Assembly: GCF_000308675.1 (NCBI RefSeq)
Contig: NZ_BAGE01000018.1
Location: 186,001 to 250,000, forward strand
Origin: Nocardia paucivorans NBRC 100373
Lineage (GTDB): Bacteria > Actinomycetota > Actinomycetes > Mycobacteriales > Mycobacteriaceae
DNA length: 64,000 nucleotides
Direction of reading: 5' to 3'
Shown: piece by piece, positions 35,668 to 47,045 of the stretch
Numbering within the stretch: position 1 is the first letter of the stretch
Layout: the number at the start of each line of letters is the position of its first letter
Program-made: the position numbers and the translations under genes
The notes under the pieces: generated by a model
The model's database searches: none
Told to the model about the DNA's origin: nothing
The model's input: only the letters and a program-made list of their open reading frames with translations

Positions 35668-36960
35668 GTGGAAACACTTCTTGTTGTAGGTGCGGGGCCG
35701 AAAGCCCTCGCCGTGGCTGTCAAGGCGCATGTGTTGCGGGGACTGGGATTGGCCGCGCCGCGAGTGATAGTGGTCGAGAAGGACGCGGTGGGCGGCAATT
35801 GGCTGTCCAGTGGTGGCTGGACCGACGGGCAGCACCGGCTCGGTACCAGCCCGGAAAAGGATCTGGGGTTTCCCTATCGCTCCTCTCTGGCCCGCGGTCG
35901 CAACCAGGCGATCAATGAGGCGATGGCGGCTTTCGGTTGGGCGTCCTTCCTGATCGATCAGGGCACCTACGCCGAGTGGGTCGACCGCGGTCGGCCCAAT
36001 CCGCCCCACCATGTCTGGGCCAAATATCTCCAGTGGGCCGCGCGCAAGATCGACCTGGATCTGGTGTTGGGCACCGTGCGGCAGGTGTCGACCGATGGCG
36101 ACGGCTGGCTGGTCACCGTGGCCGATGCCGCGGGGGGCACCACCCGAATCGCGGTGGATGGACTGATGATCACCGGCCCCGGTCGCAGCGACAAAGCGAT
36201 GTCCAGGCACAGCCGTGTTCTGAGTATCGCCCGGTTCTGGGATCTGGCCTGTCGGCGTGAGCTGCCCGTGTCCTCGCGGGTGGCGGTGATCGGTGGGGGT
36301 GAGACGGCGGGATCGGCGCTCGACGAACTGCTGCACCATGGAATGCTGTCCATCTCGGTGATCTCGCCTATGGCGACGATCTATACCCGCGGGGAAAGCT
36401 ATTTCGAGAACTCGCTGTTCAGTGACCCCATCAAATGGGCCGGGCTCACCCTCGACGAGCGTCGTGAAGTGATTCGACGCACCGATCGGGGGGTCTTCTC
36501 GGTGCGGGTGCAGGAAAGCCTGTTGGGCGACAGTCGCGTTCATCATCTCCAGGGGCGCGTGGTGCGGGTGGCCGATCATAGAGACGGCGTGGCCCTCACA
36601 TTGCGCAACGAGATGCGCGGCGATCAGGTTCACACGTTCGATCTGGTGGTCGATGCCACGGGCGGGCAGCCGCTGTGGTTCCTCGACCTGTTCGATCAGG
36701 AGGCCGCCGATCTATTGGAACTGGCGGTCGGCGGTCGGTTGACGCAATCGCGGATCGAGACCGCCATCGGCTACGACCTGGCGGTATCCGGAATGGATCA
36801 GAAGCTGTTCCTGCCCAATCTGGCCGGTGTGGCGCAGGGGCCGGGCTTTCCGAATCTCAGTTGTCTGGGTGAGCTCTCCGATCGGGTGCTGCATCCGGAT
36901 CCGATGCCGGTCCGGGCGGGTGTGCGCGGCCTGGAAATCGGGGTTTCCGCATTCGGATAG
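35668..36960 (+). CDS. nbtG: Lysine N6-monooxygenase (MbtG/NbtG)
   Basis: 430 residues starting at GTG (METLLVVGAGPKALAVAVKAH). GxGPxxL is the FAD site. GPGRSDKAMSRH... with VAVIGGGETAGSALDEL is the NADPH site, and VVDATGGQPLWFL is the family's ATGY-like region. It hydroxylates lysine side chains of the siderophore (in mycobactin after acylation), providing the hydroxamates that bind iron. It lies upstream of the nbtA-F transcription unit but is separated by 283 bases with a further iron box. Confidence 0.87.
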   Translation: METLLVVGAGPKALAVAVKAHVLRGLGLAAPRVIVVEKDAVGGNWLSSGGWTDGQHRLGTSPEKDLGFPYRSSLARGRNQAINEAMAAFGWASFLIDQGTYAEWVDRGRPNPPHHVWAKYLQWAARKIDLDLVLGTVRQVSTDGDGWLVTVADAAGGTTRIAVDGLMITGPGRSDKAMSRHSRVLSIARFWDLACRRELPVSSRVAVIGGGETAGSALDELLHHGMLSISVISPMATIYTRGESYFENSLFSDPIKWAGLTLDERREVIRRTDRGVFSVRVQESLLGDSRVHHLQGRVVRVADHRDGVALTLRNEMRGDQVHTFDLVVDATGGQPLWFLDLFDQEAADLLELAVGGRLTQSRIETAIGYDLAVSGMDQKLFLPNLAGVAQGPGFPNLSCLGELSDRVLHPDPMPVRAGVRGLEIGVSAFG

Positions 36961-37121
36961 GGCCCGCCGGAGCACGGGTGCCGGTGACGTGGTGGGGCCG
37001 ATGGTCCGTGTGGCAGAGATTGTGCACTCGGTTGCAAAGGTGTGGGCCCGGTCTCGTATGGGCCGACGCGGTACGGCGGTCGGGTTCGTCACAGTTCATC
37101 CCCGCCCACAGGCTGTAATAG

Positions 37122-37140
37122 TAAGGTTACCCTATGCTAA
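37122..37140. promoter_or_regulatory. IdeR-like iron box (5)
   Basis: TAAGGTTACCCTATGCTAA, 14 of 19 by eye, about 100 bases before nbtA. It is the only box ahead of the six-gene assembly-line operon. Confidence 0.65.
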
Positions 37141-37243
37141 TCTCTCCGGAGCGGTGCGGTTTGCGCCGGCCGACGAGGTTGGCGCGGACCGACGCGCTGG
37201 GATTGGTTGTTTCGGTCCGGCGCGGTGATGTAGGAGATGTGAT

Positions 37244-37999
37244 ATGCCGAATGCGCTCGGTTGGCTTCGAAATTTCCACAAACCGACAACGGGAGCGCGT
37301 CTGCCATTCATACTCTTTCCGCACGCAGGCTCCGGCGCTTCCGGTTACCGTTCCTTTTCGAAAAGGCTCAGCGCTGATTTCGATGTAGCCGTGGTGCAGT
37401 ATCCGGGCCGGCAGGATCGTATTGCCGAGCCTCCGGCCACCGAAATGTCCGAACTCGCCGCCGGAGCCTTCGCGGAATTCGCCGAATCCTCGTGGTCGCG
37501 AGGAGTCCCGATCACCGTCTTCGGTCACAGTGTGGGGGCCATTGCCGCATTCGAATTCGCGCGGATGGCCGAAGCATCCGGTGTCGAGGTGGGGCTGCTG
37601 GTGGCCTCCAGCGCGGTGGCTCCGGCCCTGGTCGTCGATGAACCGCCCAATCCTACCGATGACGACGACCTGCTCGATCGGCTGACCGCGCTGCACGGTA
37701 CCGATGCCGATGTCCTGGCCAACCGGGAGATCATGCGGTTGGCCCTGCCGGTGTTGAAGGCGGACTACCGGGCGTACGACCGCTACGAGTGCGGCCCCGA
37801 TGTGCGGGTTCGGGCTCCGATCCGGGTTCTGGGTGGCGCCGACGACGAATTCGTCACGATCCAACAGCTACGCGCTTGGGGTGCCCACAGCGAGCAGGGG
37901 GCCACCGTAACCCTCTTCGAGGGCGGGCATTTCTATCTGAACAACCATATCGACGATGTCGCCGAATTGCTCTCCGCCGCAGCGATTTTTGCGAATTAG
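37244..37999 (+). CDS. nbtA: Type II thioesterase of the siderophore pathway
   Basis: 251 residues. GHSVGA around residue 90 carries the nucleophile, Asp in GGADDEFV and His in EGGHFYLN complete the triad; FPHAGSGASGYRSF at the start is typical of type II (editing) thioesterases. It removes wrong acyl groups from carrier domains, or releases product, since NbtF and NbtD carry no thioesterase domain. First gene of the nbtA-F unit. The gene name follows the Nocardia farcinica nomenclature as I recall it. Confidence 0.8.
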   Translation: MPNALGWLRNFHKPTTGARLPFILFPHAGSGASGYRSFSKRLSADFDVAVVQYPGRQDRIAEPPATEMSELAAGAFAEFAESSWSRGVPITVFGHSVGAIAAFEFARMAEASGVEVGLLVASSAVAPALVVDEPPNPTDDDDLLDRLTALHGTDADVLANREIMRLALPVLKADYRAYDRYECGPDVRVRAPIRVLGGADDEFVTIQQLRAWGAHSEQGATVTLFEGGHFYLNNHIDDVAELLSAAAIFAN

Positions 38000-38038
38000 C
38001 GCGGCCGTCGAGCGTTTTATCTCCCCGTTAGGTGCACC

Positions 38039-39370
38039 ATGGCAGAGAAACATTCGGGAAACGACGACCCGATCGTTATCGTCGGAATGGCGGTGGAGGC
38101 GCCGGGCGGAATAGAAACCCCTGCCGAATTCTGGTCCGCACTCGCGGAATCTCGGGAATTGATCGGGCCGTTTCCGCGAGATCGTGATTGGCCGTTGGAC
38201 CAATTGTTCACCCTCCATCACAATGCCGGTTGGTCGCCGGTTCGCGATGCGGGTGGGTTTCTCGGCACGGCAGCGTATTTCGACCCCGGATTCTTCGGTA
38301 TCAGCCCGCGCGAGGCCGTGGCCATGGATCCGCAACAGCGGGTCGCGATGCGATCGGCCTGGCGGGCCGTAGAGGACGCCGGACTCAATCCCGCCGCACT
38401 CGACGGCGACGGTGCCGGATGCTGGATGGGCGTCTCGGTACTGGAATACGGACCGCTGATGGCGCAGGTCAGTGAATACAGCGGATATCGGATGACCGGT
38501 TCGGCACTGAGTGCCGTGGCCGGACGTGTCTCGCATGCGCTGGGCCTGCGAGGGCCATCGATCAGTGTGGACACCTCATGCGCCTCCTCGTTGACGGCGG
38601 TGCATCAGGCCGCGGCGGCGATTCGAGCGGACGAATGCGAATGGGCGGTGGCCGGCGGTGTCTGCGTCATGGGCACACCGGGGATGTTCGTCGAGTTCTC
38701 CAAGAACAACGCGCTGTCCACCGACGGCCACTGCCGTCCCTATTCCGCCGACAGCACCGGAACACTGTGGGGTGAAGGTGCCGGTGTGGTCGTGCTCGAA
38801 CGTGAATCCCGGGCCCGCCGGTTGGGCCACCGGATCCACGCGCGGTTGCTCGGGTCCCGGGTGAACCACAACGGCAAGGGCGCGCCATTGGCCGTGCCCA
38901 GCGCCGCGGCCCAGCAGCGACTGCTCGAGGAAACCTTGGCCGTCGCCGGGGTATCCGCCGACTCGGTGGGGGTGATCGAAGGGCACGGAACGGGCACGGC
39001 GGTGGGGGATCCGTTGGAGCTCGCCGCGCTGATCGCGGTGTACGGCGCACCGGATCGTGCCGACGGCGGCGCGGTACTGGGCTCGGTGAAATCCAATACC
39101 GGGCACACTCAGGCCGCCGCGGGTGTTCTCGGCCTGATCAAGGTGGTGCTGTGCGGCACCCACGGATACACGGTGCCCAGCCTCTGGGCGGACAACCCGA
39201 CGACAGCTGTCGACTGGTCGGCGACAAGTCTGCGCCTGTCCACGAAATACGCCCCGTGGGAGCCGGTGAACGGGGTTCGGCGCGGCGTCGTCTCGGCGTT
39301 CGGCATCGCGGGCACGAATGTACACGCGATTGTCGAGATCCCCGCCGATCAGGAGGAATTCGATGTCTGA
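38039..39370 (+). CDS. nbtB: Stand-alone ketosynthase (MbtC-like)
   Basis: 443 residues, one beta-ketoacyl synthase domain. The catalytic triad is intact: Cys in DTSCASS (around 181), His in EGHGTGT (around 316) and His in KSNTGHT (around 355). There is no acyltransferase or carrier domain; those are in the next gene. It catalyses decarboxylative extension of the NRPS-bound chain by one ketide unit, as MbtC with MbtD. The stop lies eight bases inside the nbtC start region. Confidence 0.88.
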   Translation: MAEKHSGNDDPIVIVGMAVEAPGGIETPAEFWSALAESRELIGPFPRDRDWPLDQLFTLHHNAGWSPVRDAGGFLGTAAYFDPGFFGISPREAVAMDPQQRVAMRSAWRAVEDAGLNPAALDGDGAGCWMGVSVLEYGPLMAQVSEYSGYRMTGSALSAVAGRVSHALGLRGPSISVDTSCASSLTAVHQAAAAIRADECEWAVAGGVCVMGTPGMFVEFSKNNALSTDGHCRPYSADSTGTLWGEGAGVVVLERESRARRLGHRIHARLLGSRVNHNGKGAPLAVPSAAAQQRLLEETLAVAGVSADSVGVIEGHGTGTAVGDPLELAALIAVYGAPDRADGGAVLGSVKSNTGHTQAAAGVLGLIKVVLCGTHGYTVPSLWADNPTTAVDWSATSLRLSTKYAPWEPVNGVRRGVVSAFGIAGTNVHAIVEIPADQEEFDV

Positions 39371-42300
39371 CCACCGCTTGCCCGACGGCTCCGTTCCCGT
39401 TTTGCTGTCTTCCGACAGCGCGGAGGGCCTGCGGGCCGAGGCCAGGGCGATCCTCACATATCTGCGGGAGCACCCGGACACCACCCCGCAGGACCTGTCG
39501 CGCACACTGTTTCGCACCCGGATCGCGCGTCCGCACCGGGCACTGATCATGGCCGAGGACCACGAACTGTCGGCGGCTCTGCGGTCGATCGCCGACGGCG
39601 AGGAACATCCGGATGTGGTGCGTTCCCGGCGTCCGGCGAGCGCACGCACGATCGGATTCGTATTTCCCGGTCAGGGCAGCCAGCAGGCGGGAATGGGCGC
39701 CGTGTACTACCGCCACTCGCCCGAATACCGTTCGGTGGTCGACGAATACGCCGCATTGCACGAGGAGCGTTACGGCAATCGCGGCCCGGTGCACTATCTG
39801 CTCGGCGATCGGGAAGGTCACGAGCCGACGCTGCTCGACCTGCACCCCGCACGTATGTTCCACATGTTGGGTTTGGCCGCCATGTGGCAGGCCGTCGGTG
39901 TCCGTCCGGCGGCGACGATCGGACACAGTCAAGGTGAACTGGCGGCCTGTGTCACCGCGGGAATGGCCATCGCGCGGGATGCGGCGACCATCGCGGCCCG
40001 ACGCGCGGAATTGTTGGAGCGGTTCACCTCCCGTGGTTATGCGGTCGCGGTGCTGGGCACCGACCGTGAGGAAGGGGAGGCCCTGCTGGCCCGTCACTCG
40101 GGCTGGGCCGAGGTGGCGGTGATCAATTCGCCGCGCCTGCTGGCCGTCTCCGGCGAGGCGGAGACGATCGATGATCTGGTGGTCGCCGCCGCGGAACAGG
40201 GGCGTTTCGCCAAGCGGATCCGTATGTCCTATCCGGCTCACACCTCCGCCATCGTGGAGATACGAGCCGAGCTGGAAAAAATTCTCGAGGTCGAGCTGAC
40301 GACGGACCGTCTCACCGCCGGAGTGCTGCCCTGTTTCGGTGCCACCCTCGGGGCACGGGTACCGGCCGACTGCCCCCACAGCCGGTACTGGTACTGGAAT
40401 CTGCGCAACCGGGTTCGTTTCGACCGGGCTGTCATGGCCGCCGCGGAGACGGTGGACACGTTCATCGAGATCTCCGAGCACCCGACCCTGCAATTGGCGA
40501 TACAGCAGACCCTTGCCGAAACGGAGTCCGGCGTCGGGGGATTCCACATTGCGGGCACGGCGCGGCGTGAAGCGGCGAATCTGTCGGAATTCACCCGCGC
40601 CGTCGCCGAACTCGCGGTGTTGGACCTGAATTTTTCCTGGGACGCTCTTCGAACGCCCGATACGGACGGTCCGCCCGCCTCGATATTGCGGGATTTCCCA
40701 CCCACTGTGATGAATTCGCGTCGATTGTGGGCCGGCTACCCCCTCGGGCACGAGCAGAGCGGACCCGCTCGCGATACACGTGACGAACCGGCCCCGACGG
40801 TCGCCGGCGCGGTGGAGCCCGTTCTGCTCGCCGAACAGTGGTCGCCGTTGGCGGGACGCACCCTTGCCGAACCACGCACCGTGCTGCCGATCGGCGATAT
40901 CGATGCCGACCTGGACGCGGCATTGCGGACACGGGCGCGCCGTTACGGTGCCATGGTGCTCGAGGATTCACCGGAGGCAGTGGCGCAGGCCGATACCTTC
41001 GTCGTGCTGTTGCCCACGACACCGAGTGCGGACGATACCGAGGCGGTCACCGAATTCGCCGAATTCGCCGAGACGGTGCGCAGGCTTCCGACCGGTCCGG
41101 CAGGCCGCGCCGAGTGTTGGTTGGTGACCACCGGCGCCGAGGCCGTGCTGCCGACAGATCTGCCGGCGCTGGGACACGCGGGGGCGAGTGCGGTGTTTCG
41201 CTCGGTCGCGCTCGACCATTTCGGTGTCGCGTTCCGTCATCTGGACCTGCCCGCCGAGGCGGGCGAGTGGGAGCCGCAGCGGGTGGCCGATCTCGTTCTC
41301 GAGGCCGTGCACGTGGCCGCGGCGGAACCGGAGTTGGCAGTGCGTGAGGGGAAATGGCATGCCAAGCGTCTCGCTCCCCGAATGCCGGCGACGCCTCGAC
41401 CCCACCGGGACGAGGTGGTGATTCTCGGGGGCACCGGGCAGGTCGGCCTGCATTTCTGTGAATACTTCGTTCGCGCGGGGGCGCGGCGGGTCACCCTCGT
41501 GAACCGGACGGGCCGGACGGCGCGGGTCGCCGATCGGTTGGATGCCATTCGGGCCCTGGGCGATACGGATATCGAGATCCTCGCCTGCGATATCACCGAT
41601 GACGCGGCGGTCGGCGCCCTGGCCGCCCGCTATGGCCCGGACGGCCCGGACGGCCCGGACGGCCCGGACGGCGTGGACATCGTGGTGCACGCCGCGGTCG
41701 ACTATGTGTGGTCGGAACTGAACCCGCAGGCCGCCCGGGATGCGGCGGCATCGAAGGTGCTCGGTATCGCCGCGGTGATGCGCGAGCTGCCACTGGCCCC
41801 GGACGCGGTGATCATGCTGTGCTCGTCGTTCGCGGCGACGCTGGGGGGACGCGGACAGGAGTTGTACGCGGGGGCGAACCGCATGATCGACGCCTTGGCG
41901 GTGCGCCTGCGGGCCGCCGGCCATGATTGTGTCGCCGTGCAGTGGGGGCTGTGGGAGCTGCCGGACGATGCGGATCCGGCGGCGCACGCGCGTATCACCG
42001 GCGCCGGTCTGTTACCGCTGCCACCGGCGGCGGCGATCTCCACCGCCCTCGCCGGTGGACGGGAAAACCACCTGGTGCTCTCGTGCGATTGGCCGCGGTT
42101 GCGGGAGACGGTGACCGCGGTCGGGTTGGGCACCGTTTTCGCGCCGGCACTGGACCGTCCGGAGGCGGCGGCGCCCGCCGGGACACCCGAGCCCACCCGC
42201 GCCGCGACCGGCGCGGATACCGGTGCCGATCTCGCGCAGATCCTACGGCGCGAGATCGACCGCGTGATGCTCACCGATGACGCCACCGAGTTCGACGGCT

Positions 42301-42458
42301 CGGTGCCCTTGGTGGCGCTCGGTTTCGATTCGCTGCTGGCGCTCGAGCTCCGGACCCGGGTCAAGGCCGAGCTGGACCGTGAGGTGCCGGTGGCCGAGAT
42401 CTTGAGCGGCGCTTCGCTCGACGACGTCGTGCGGCTCATGACGAACCACCAAGCCTGA
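39363..42458 (+). CDS. nbtC: AT-KR-ACP polyketide synthase (MbtD-like)
   Basis: 1031 residues from ATG 39363 with AGGAGGAATTCG before it. The acyltransferase domain has FPGQGSQQAGMG and GHSQGE (around 187); the ketoreductase starts at VVILGGTGQVG (around 685) with CSSFAATLGGRGQELY as Ser/Tyr pair; the ACP has LGFDSL near 986. It lacks a ketosynthase, supplied by the preceding gene. It loads a malonyl-type unit and reduces the keto group, giving the beta-hydroxy acid of the siderophore. A four-copy PDG repeat lies in a loop of the ketoreductase. Confidence 0.88.
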   Translation: MSDHRLPDGSVPVLLSSDSAEGLRAEARAILTYLREHPDTTPQDLSRTLFRTRIARPHRALIMAEDHELSAALRSIADGEEHPDVVRSRRPASARTIGFVFPGQGSQQAGMGAVYYRHSPEYRSVVDEYAALHEERYGNRGPVHYLLGDREGHEPTLLDLHPARMFHMLGLAAMWQAVGVRPAATIGHSQGELAACVTAGMAIARDAATIAARRAELLERFTSRGYAVAVLGTDREEGEALLARHSGWAEVAVINSPRLLAVSGEAETIDDLVVAAAEQGRFAKRIRMSYPAHTSAIVEIRAELEKILEVELTTDRLTAGVLPCFGATLGARVPADCPHSRYWYWNLRNRVRFDRAVMAAAETVDTFIEISEHPTLQLAIQQTLAETESGVGGFHIAGTARREAANLSEFTRAVAELAVLDLNFSWDALRTPDTDGPPASILRDFPPTVMNSRRLWAGYPLGHEQSGPARDTRDEPAPTVAGAVEPVLLAEQWSPLAGRTLAEPRTVLPIGDIDADLDAALRTRARRYGAMVLEDSPEAVAQADTFVVLLPTTPSADDTEAVTEFAEFAETVRRLPTGPAGRAECWLVTTGAEAVLPTDLPALGHAGASAVFRSVALDHFGVAFRHLDLPAEAGEWEPQRVADLVLEAVHVAAAEPELAVREGKWHAKRLAPRMPATPRPHRDEVVILGGTGQVGLHFCEYFVRAGARRVTLVNRTGRTARVADRLDAIRALGDTDIEILACDITDDAAVGALAARYGPDGPDGPDGPDGVDIVVHAAVDYVWSELNPQAARDAAASKVLGIAAVMRELPLAPDAVIMLCSSFAATLGGRGQELYAGANRMIDALAVRLRAAGHDCVAVQWGLWELPDDADPAAHARITGAGLLPLPPAAAISTALAGGRENHLVLSCDWPRLRETVTAVGLGTVFAPALDRPEAAAPAGTPEPTRAATGADTGADLAQILRREIDRVMLTDDATEFDGSVPLVALGFDSLLALELRTRVKAELDREVPVAEILSGASLDDVVRLMTNHQA
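41634..41669 (+). repeat. Four copies of a 9-bp in-frame tandem repeat
   Basis: GGCCCGGAC repeated four times without error, coding for (GPD)4 in the ketoreductase domain of nbtC, between the cofactor strand and the HAAVDYVW segment. Perfect repetition suggests recent slippage; copy number may vary between strains. Confidence 0.85.
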
Positions 42459-42470
42459 GGAGGCCGCACC

Positions 42471-45400
42471 ATGCCCGAACATACGCAGGCTCCCCCGCCC
42501 GATATCGAGGATGTACTCGCCCTCAGCCCATTACAGGAGGGCTTTTTCACCCTGGCGCGGCTCGCGGGCAGCGGCGATCTGTACTCCCTGCAATTCGTGT
42601 TGGAGGTGACCGGGCCGGTCGACGCGCCGCGACTGCGCCGCAGCGCGGAGGCGATCCTGGTCCGGCACGCGAACCTGCGGGCCAGTTTCTGGGATCGGGA
42701 CCTGCCCAAACCGGTGCAGATCGTCCCCACGTTCGCGCAGCTGCCGTGGACGCAGCGCTCGGCCGAGTTCGACGAACTCGACGGCATCGTCACCGCCGAG
42801 GCCCGCGCCTCGTTCGACCTGGAACGGGGACCGTTGCTGCGGATCGCCTTGGTCGGACTGCCCGATGCGACGCACCGGCTCATCGTCACCGCGCACCACA
42901 TCGTCCTGGACGGGTGGTCGCTCGGGGTGTTCTTCCACGAACTGTTCGCCCTCTACGACGCGGACGCGGCCATCGATGTCCTGCCGAGCCCGCGACCGTA
43001 CCGGGATTACATCGGCTGGTTGGGCGCCCGGGACACCGACGCCGATCTGCGGCAATGGACGCGTTACCTCGAGGGCGTCGAACCGCTCGTGGTCGCCGAA
43101 TCGTCCGATGAGACGGTGAACACGGTGGTTCCGCAAGTTTTCAACCATGCCGTGGGACGAGAGGACACCGCTCGCCTCATCGCCTGGGCCCGCGGGCACG
43201 GATTGACGATGAACACCGTGGTCCAGTATGCCTGGGCGCTGTTGCTCGGCCGGATCACCGACCGGCGCGATATCGTATTCGGCACCACGGTTTCGGGTCG
43301 ACCGGACGAGCTGTCCGGTGTGGAGACCATGATGGGGTTGTTCATCAACACCGTTCCCGTCCGGATCGATCTCGACACCGTCTCCGCGGGGATCGACGGT
43401 CTGTTGCGTTGGCAGCGGGAATGCGCCGCCATGCGTGAGGTGGGATACGCGAGTCTGTCGGCGATCCAACGCGCCGCGGGCACCGGAGCATTGTTCGACA
43501 CCCTGTCGGTGTTCGAGAACGCGCCGATGAACGATGTTCTGCGTCCCACGACCGCCGCCGACGGAACCGGTTTCCGACCCGTTTTCTCCCAGAGCCTCAC
43601 CCATTACCCGCTCGCCGTCACCTCCTTCCTGTTCGAGGGGGATCTGATCGTGACGATCGAGGCGGTGCAGTCGGCACTGGGCGAACTGTCCGGAGCGGAT
43701 ATCGGGACACGGTTGGTCGATATCCTGCGGCAGCTGCCCGATTCGGATGGTCGGTCGAGCGATGACCTGAACATCCTGTTACCCGGAGAACATCCGGTCC
43801 CTCCGGAACCCACCCCCGACGATGCACGCGGTGTCACGGTGCCCGAACTGCTCGCCGCGCAGGTCGCCGCGACGCCCGATGCCGTCGCGCTCACCACCGA
43901 GAACGAGCGCTACACCTATCGGGAATTCGCCGACGAGGTGCAACGGCTGGCCGCGGTGTTCGCGGCGCACGGTATCGGACCCGAAGACGTTGTCGCACTG
44001 GCCCTACCCCGTTCGGCTCGGTCGATCGTGGCATTGTTCGCTGTGCTGTGGGCGGGTGCCGCCTATGTTCCGATCGATCCCGCGATGCCCGTCGCGCGGA
44101 TCGAGTCGATCGTTCGCCGAGCCCGCCCTCGGTTGCTGGTGGCCGAGACCGCGCACACCCCCGGACTCGACGACCTCGCCGATCCACCGCCCCGGCTCGC
44201 GCTGAACGAGGTGAGTGGGAACGGGTCGCTCGCCGAGCCCGTACCCGTCGCGCCGGACGGGTGCGCGTACCTGATCTTCACCTCCGGATCCACCGGTGAA
44301 CCCAAGGGTGTCATGGGCACCCACACCGCGCTGACCGGCTATTTCGCCGACCATCGAGAGCGGGTGTATCGGCCCGCGGTGGCCCGGTTGGGTCGCCGGC
44401 TGCGGATCGCTCACGCATGGTCGCTGGGTTTCGATGCCTCCTGGCAGCCCATGGTCGGTCTGCTCGACGGACATACGATCCACCTCTTCGACGAAGAGGA
44501 GATGCGTGACGCGCATCGATTGGTGGACGGCATCGTTCGGCACGGCCTGGACATGATCGACACCACACCCTCGATGTTCACCCAGCTCGCCGCCGCGGGG
44601 CTGGTCGATGAACAGGGGTCGCCGTTGGCCGTGCTGGCGCTCGGTGGTGAGGCCATCGGTCCGGCGCTGTGGCGGCGGCTGTGTGCCCTGCCCACCACCG
44701 CCGTGCACAACTGTTATGGGCCCACCGAAACCACTGTCGAGGCGGTGGTGGCGAGCGTGTCGGATGCCGACGCCGAACCCGCGATCGGATTCCCGGTCAC
44801 CGGTATGACCGGATATGTCCTGGATTCGCGGCTGCGTCAGGTCCCGGCGGGCGTGGTGGGTGAACTGTATCTGTCGGGTACGCAGGTGGCCCGCGGTTAT
44901 GTGGGACGGCCGGGGCTGACCGCCGAGCGGTTCGTCGCCGATCCGTTCCGCCCGGGTGAGCGGATGTATCGGACCGGTGATCTGGTGCGGTATCGGGCCA
45001 CGGGAGAGCTGAGCTATCTGGGGCGTGCCGACGATCAGGTGAAGATTCGTGGCTATCGCATCGAGATCGGGGAGATCGAGGCCGCCCTGTCGGCGCTGCC
45101 CGGGGTGCAGGCCGCCGCGGTGACCGTGGTGGGTCGACGCAGTGGTTCGAGTCTGATCGGGTTCGTGACCGGGACCGAACTGTCCTCGACGCAGCTGCGT
45201 TCGGCAGTCGCGCAACGGCTGCCCGGTTATATGGTTCCCCAGCGGGTGCTGGTGGTGGACCGACTTCCCGTGACGCCCAACGGAAAACTCGATACCCGTG
45301 CCCTCGGTGAGCTGGCCCGGGCCGAGCTGAACAGCGCCCCCGCGGATATGGCGCCCGCACGCACACCCACCGAGCAACGCATCTGTGCGGTCCTGGCACA

Positions 45401-47006
45401 GCTGTCCGGGGGAGCGGTGCCGAGTGTGGACGACAATCCGGTCGAGCTCGGACTGGACAGTATCGTGGCCATCTCCCTGGTGAACGCATTGCGCCGCGAA
45501 GGGATTTCGATCGGCCCCCGGACCGTTCTCGGTTCGGCATCGATTCGGGAAATGGCCGCGCGGATCGATGCGGGGGTCGATACCGTCGGCGCGGACCTGC
45601 CGCCGGAGGTGCCCGGTCCGATCGGGGCGGTGCCCATCGTGTCGTGGATGCACGAATACGGCGGATATCGCCGATTGTCGCTGAGCACGCTGTTGCGTTT
45701 GCCCGACGATATCGACGAGCCGGGTTTGACCGCGGTGTTGCAGGCCCTGCTCGACGGTCACGCCGTGCTTCGATCCCGATTCACCGGTGACGCCGAGAGA
45801 TACGAATTCTGCACTCGCGAGCCGGGCAGTGTACGCGCGGTCGATATCCTCTCGCGGGTCGATGTCGACACGGATTTCGCCGCGACCCTCGCCGAATGGG
45901 GACATACCGTCGTCGAGCAGATCGATCCGGCGACCGGGCAGATGATTCGTGCCGTCTGGTTCGTGCGCTCCGATGCGCCCGATGTGCTGCTGTTGACGGT
46001 GCATCACCTGGCCGTGGATCCGGTGTCCTGGCACATCATTTCCGCCGATCTCGCCGCGGGGTGGGCGCAGTACATTGTGGGTGAACCGGTCTGTCCGCCC
46101 CGGGAACACACCCCCTACCGCACCTGGGCCCGACTGCTGCGCGAACGCGCCGACAGCACCGCGGTCACCGCGCAGCGGGAGTACTGGGCAGCGCAGGTGG
46201 CGGCGCCGGATCCGGCTCTGGGCACACGCAAACCGGATCCCCGCACCGACACCTGGGCCTCGTATCGGGTATGCCCGGTGCCGTTCACCGCGGATACCAC
46301 CGAGGCAATCCTGGACGGGTTCGGCAACTCGGCCGGTGTTCGGGAGTTCCTGCTCGCCACCTTGACCGTGACCCTGGCCAGTTGGCGAGCCGAGCGAGGA
46401 CAGGACGGCTCTGCCGGTGCCCTCATCGCCCTGGAGGGGCACGGTCGACAGGACGAGGCCCTCGGCGGCGATATCGATACCGCGCACACCGTCGGATGGT
46501 TCACCAGTATCGCGCCGGTCCGGTTGGGAGGCGGTGACGCAGCGGTCGATATCGCCGCCATCGAGGCCGATCCCACGCGGGCCCGTGATCTGCTTGTCGG
46601 GATCACCGAGCATTTGGCGAACATGCCCAATGCCGGGCTCGACTACGGTGTGCTGCGCTACCTTTCGGCCGATCCCGCCCTGGCGGGTGCGGACCCACAG
46701 GTGTTGTTCGACTATCTGGGTCGTTTCGACATGGCCGGCGCCGGAGATCCGTGGGCGCCGATACCCGACCTCGCTCTGCACGAAGCGCTACCCGCCGTCG
46801 CGGAGCCGGATTTCCCGGTGCGCTACGCGCTGGATGTCGTCAGCGCCGTGCGGGCCGCGGGGGGACGCCCCCAGCTGGTGACGATGCTGAGGTGGAGTTC
46901 GGCCGTATTCACCGACGCCGATATCGAGCGACTGGCCGAGCTCTGGCGCGCGGCCGCGCAGGTGCTGGAGCACGCGCTGCTGTCCGGCACCGCAACCATC
47001 CGTTGA
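42471..47006 (+). CDS. nbtD: NRPS C-A-PCP-E module (MbtF-like)
   Basis: 1511 residues. Condensation domain with HHIVLDG (around 142); adenylation with [10 protein letters not shown] (around 605), [14 protein letters not shown] and the A10 NGKLD (around 936); carrier with LGLDSI (around 995); epimerisation-type domain with HHLAVD (around 1178). All motifs are intact, in clear contrast to the gene at 1129-7665. By homology to MbtF it adds the terminal (cyclising) hydroxylysine; specificity was not decoded. No thioesterase domain. GAGG lies just before the ATG, 12 bases after nbtC. Confidence 0.88.
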   Translation: MPEHTQAPPPDIEDVLALSPLQEGFFTLARLAGSGDLYSLQFVLEVTGPVDAPRLRRSAEAILVRHANLRASFWDRDLPKPVQIVPTFAQLPWTQRSAEFDELDGIVTAEARASFDLERGPLLRIALVGLPDATHRLIVTAHHIVLDGWSLGVFFHELFALYDADAAIDVLPSPRPYRDYIGWLGARDTDADLRQWTRYLEGVEPLVVAESSDETVNTVVPQVFNHAVGREDTARLIAWARGHGLTMNTVVQYAWALLLGRITDRRDIVFGTTVSGRPDELSGVETMMGLFINTVPVRIDLDTVSAGIDGLLRWQRECAAMREVGYASLSAIQRAAGTGALFDTLSVFENAPMNDVLRPTTAADGTGFRPVFSQSLTHYPLAVTSFLFEGDLIVTIEAVQSALGELSGADIGTRLVDILRQLPDSDGRSSDDLNILLPGEHPVPPEPTPDDARGVTVPELLAAQVAATPDAVALTTENERYTYREFADEVQRLAAVFAAHGIGPEDVVALALPRSARSIVALFAVLWAGAAYVPIDPAMPVARIESIVRRARPRLLVAETAHTPGLDDLADPPPRLALNEVSGNGSLAEPVPVAPDGCAYLIFTSGSTGEPKGVMGTHTALTGYFADHRERVYRPAVARLGRRLRIAHAWSLGFDASWQPMVGLLDGHTIHLFDEEEMRDAHRLVDGIVRHGLDMIDTTPSMFTQLAAAGLVDEQGSPLAVLALGGEAIGPALWRRLCALPTTAVHNCYGPTETTVEAVVASVSDADAEPAIGFPVTGMTGYVLDSRLRQVPAGVVGELYLSGTQVARGYVGRPGLTAERFVADPFRPGERMYRTGDLVRYRATGELSYLGRADDQVKIRGYRIEIGEIEAALSALPGVQAAAVTVVGRRSGSSLIGFVTGTELSSTQLRSAVAQRLPGYMVPQRVLVVDRLPVTPNGKLDTRALGELARAELNSAPADMAPARTPTEQRICAVLAQLSGGAVPSVDDNPVELGLDSIVAISLVNALRREGISIGPRTVLGSASIREMAARIDAGVDTVGADLPPEVPGPIGAVPIVSWMHEYGGYRRLSLSTLLRLPDDIDEPGLTAVLQALLDGHAVLRSRFTGDAERYEFCTREPGSVRAVDILSRVDVDTDFAATLAEWGHTVVEQIDPATGQMIRAVWFVRSDAPDVLLLTVHHLAVDPVSWHIISADLAAGWAQYIVGEPVCPPREHTPYRTWARLLRERADSTAVTAQREYWAAQVAAPDPALGTRKPDPRTDTWASYRVCPVPFTADTTEAILDGFGNSAGVREFLLATLTVTLASWRAERGQDGSAGALIALEGHGRQDEALGGDIDTAHTVGWFTSIAPVRLGGGDAAVDIAAIEADPTRARDLLVGITEHLANMPNAGLDYGVLRYLSADPALAGADPQVLFDYLGRFDMAGAGDPWAPIPDLALHEALPAVAEPDFPVRYALDVVSAVRAAGGRPQLVTMLRWSSAVFTDADIERLAELWRAAAQVLEHALLSGTATIR

Positions 47007-47045
47007 TCATTCGCGCCGCCCGGCACCCTATTCGAAGGAAACACC

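Noticed and set aside
44004..46781. 925-codon minus-strand frame opposite nbtD
   Set aside because: Same reason: it lies exactly across intact adenylation, carrier and epimerisation domains and shows no protein family.
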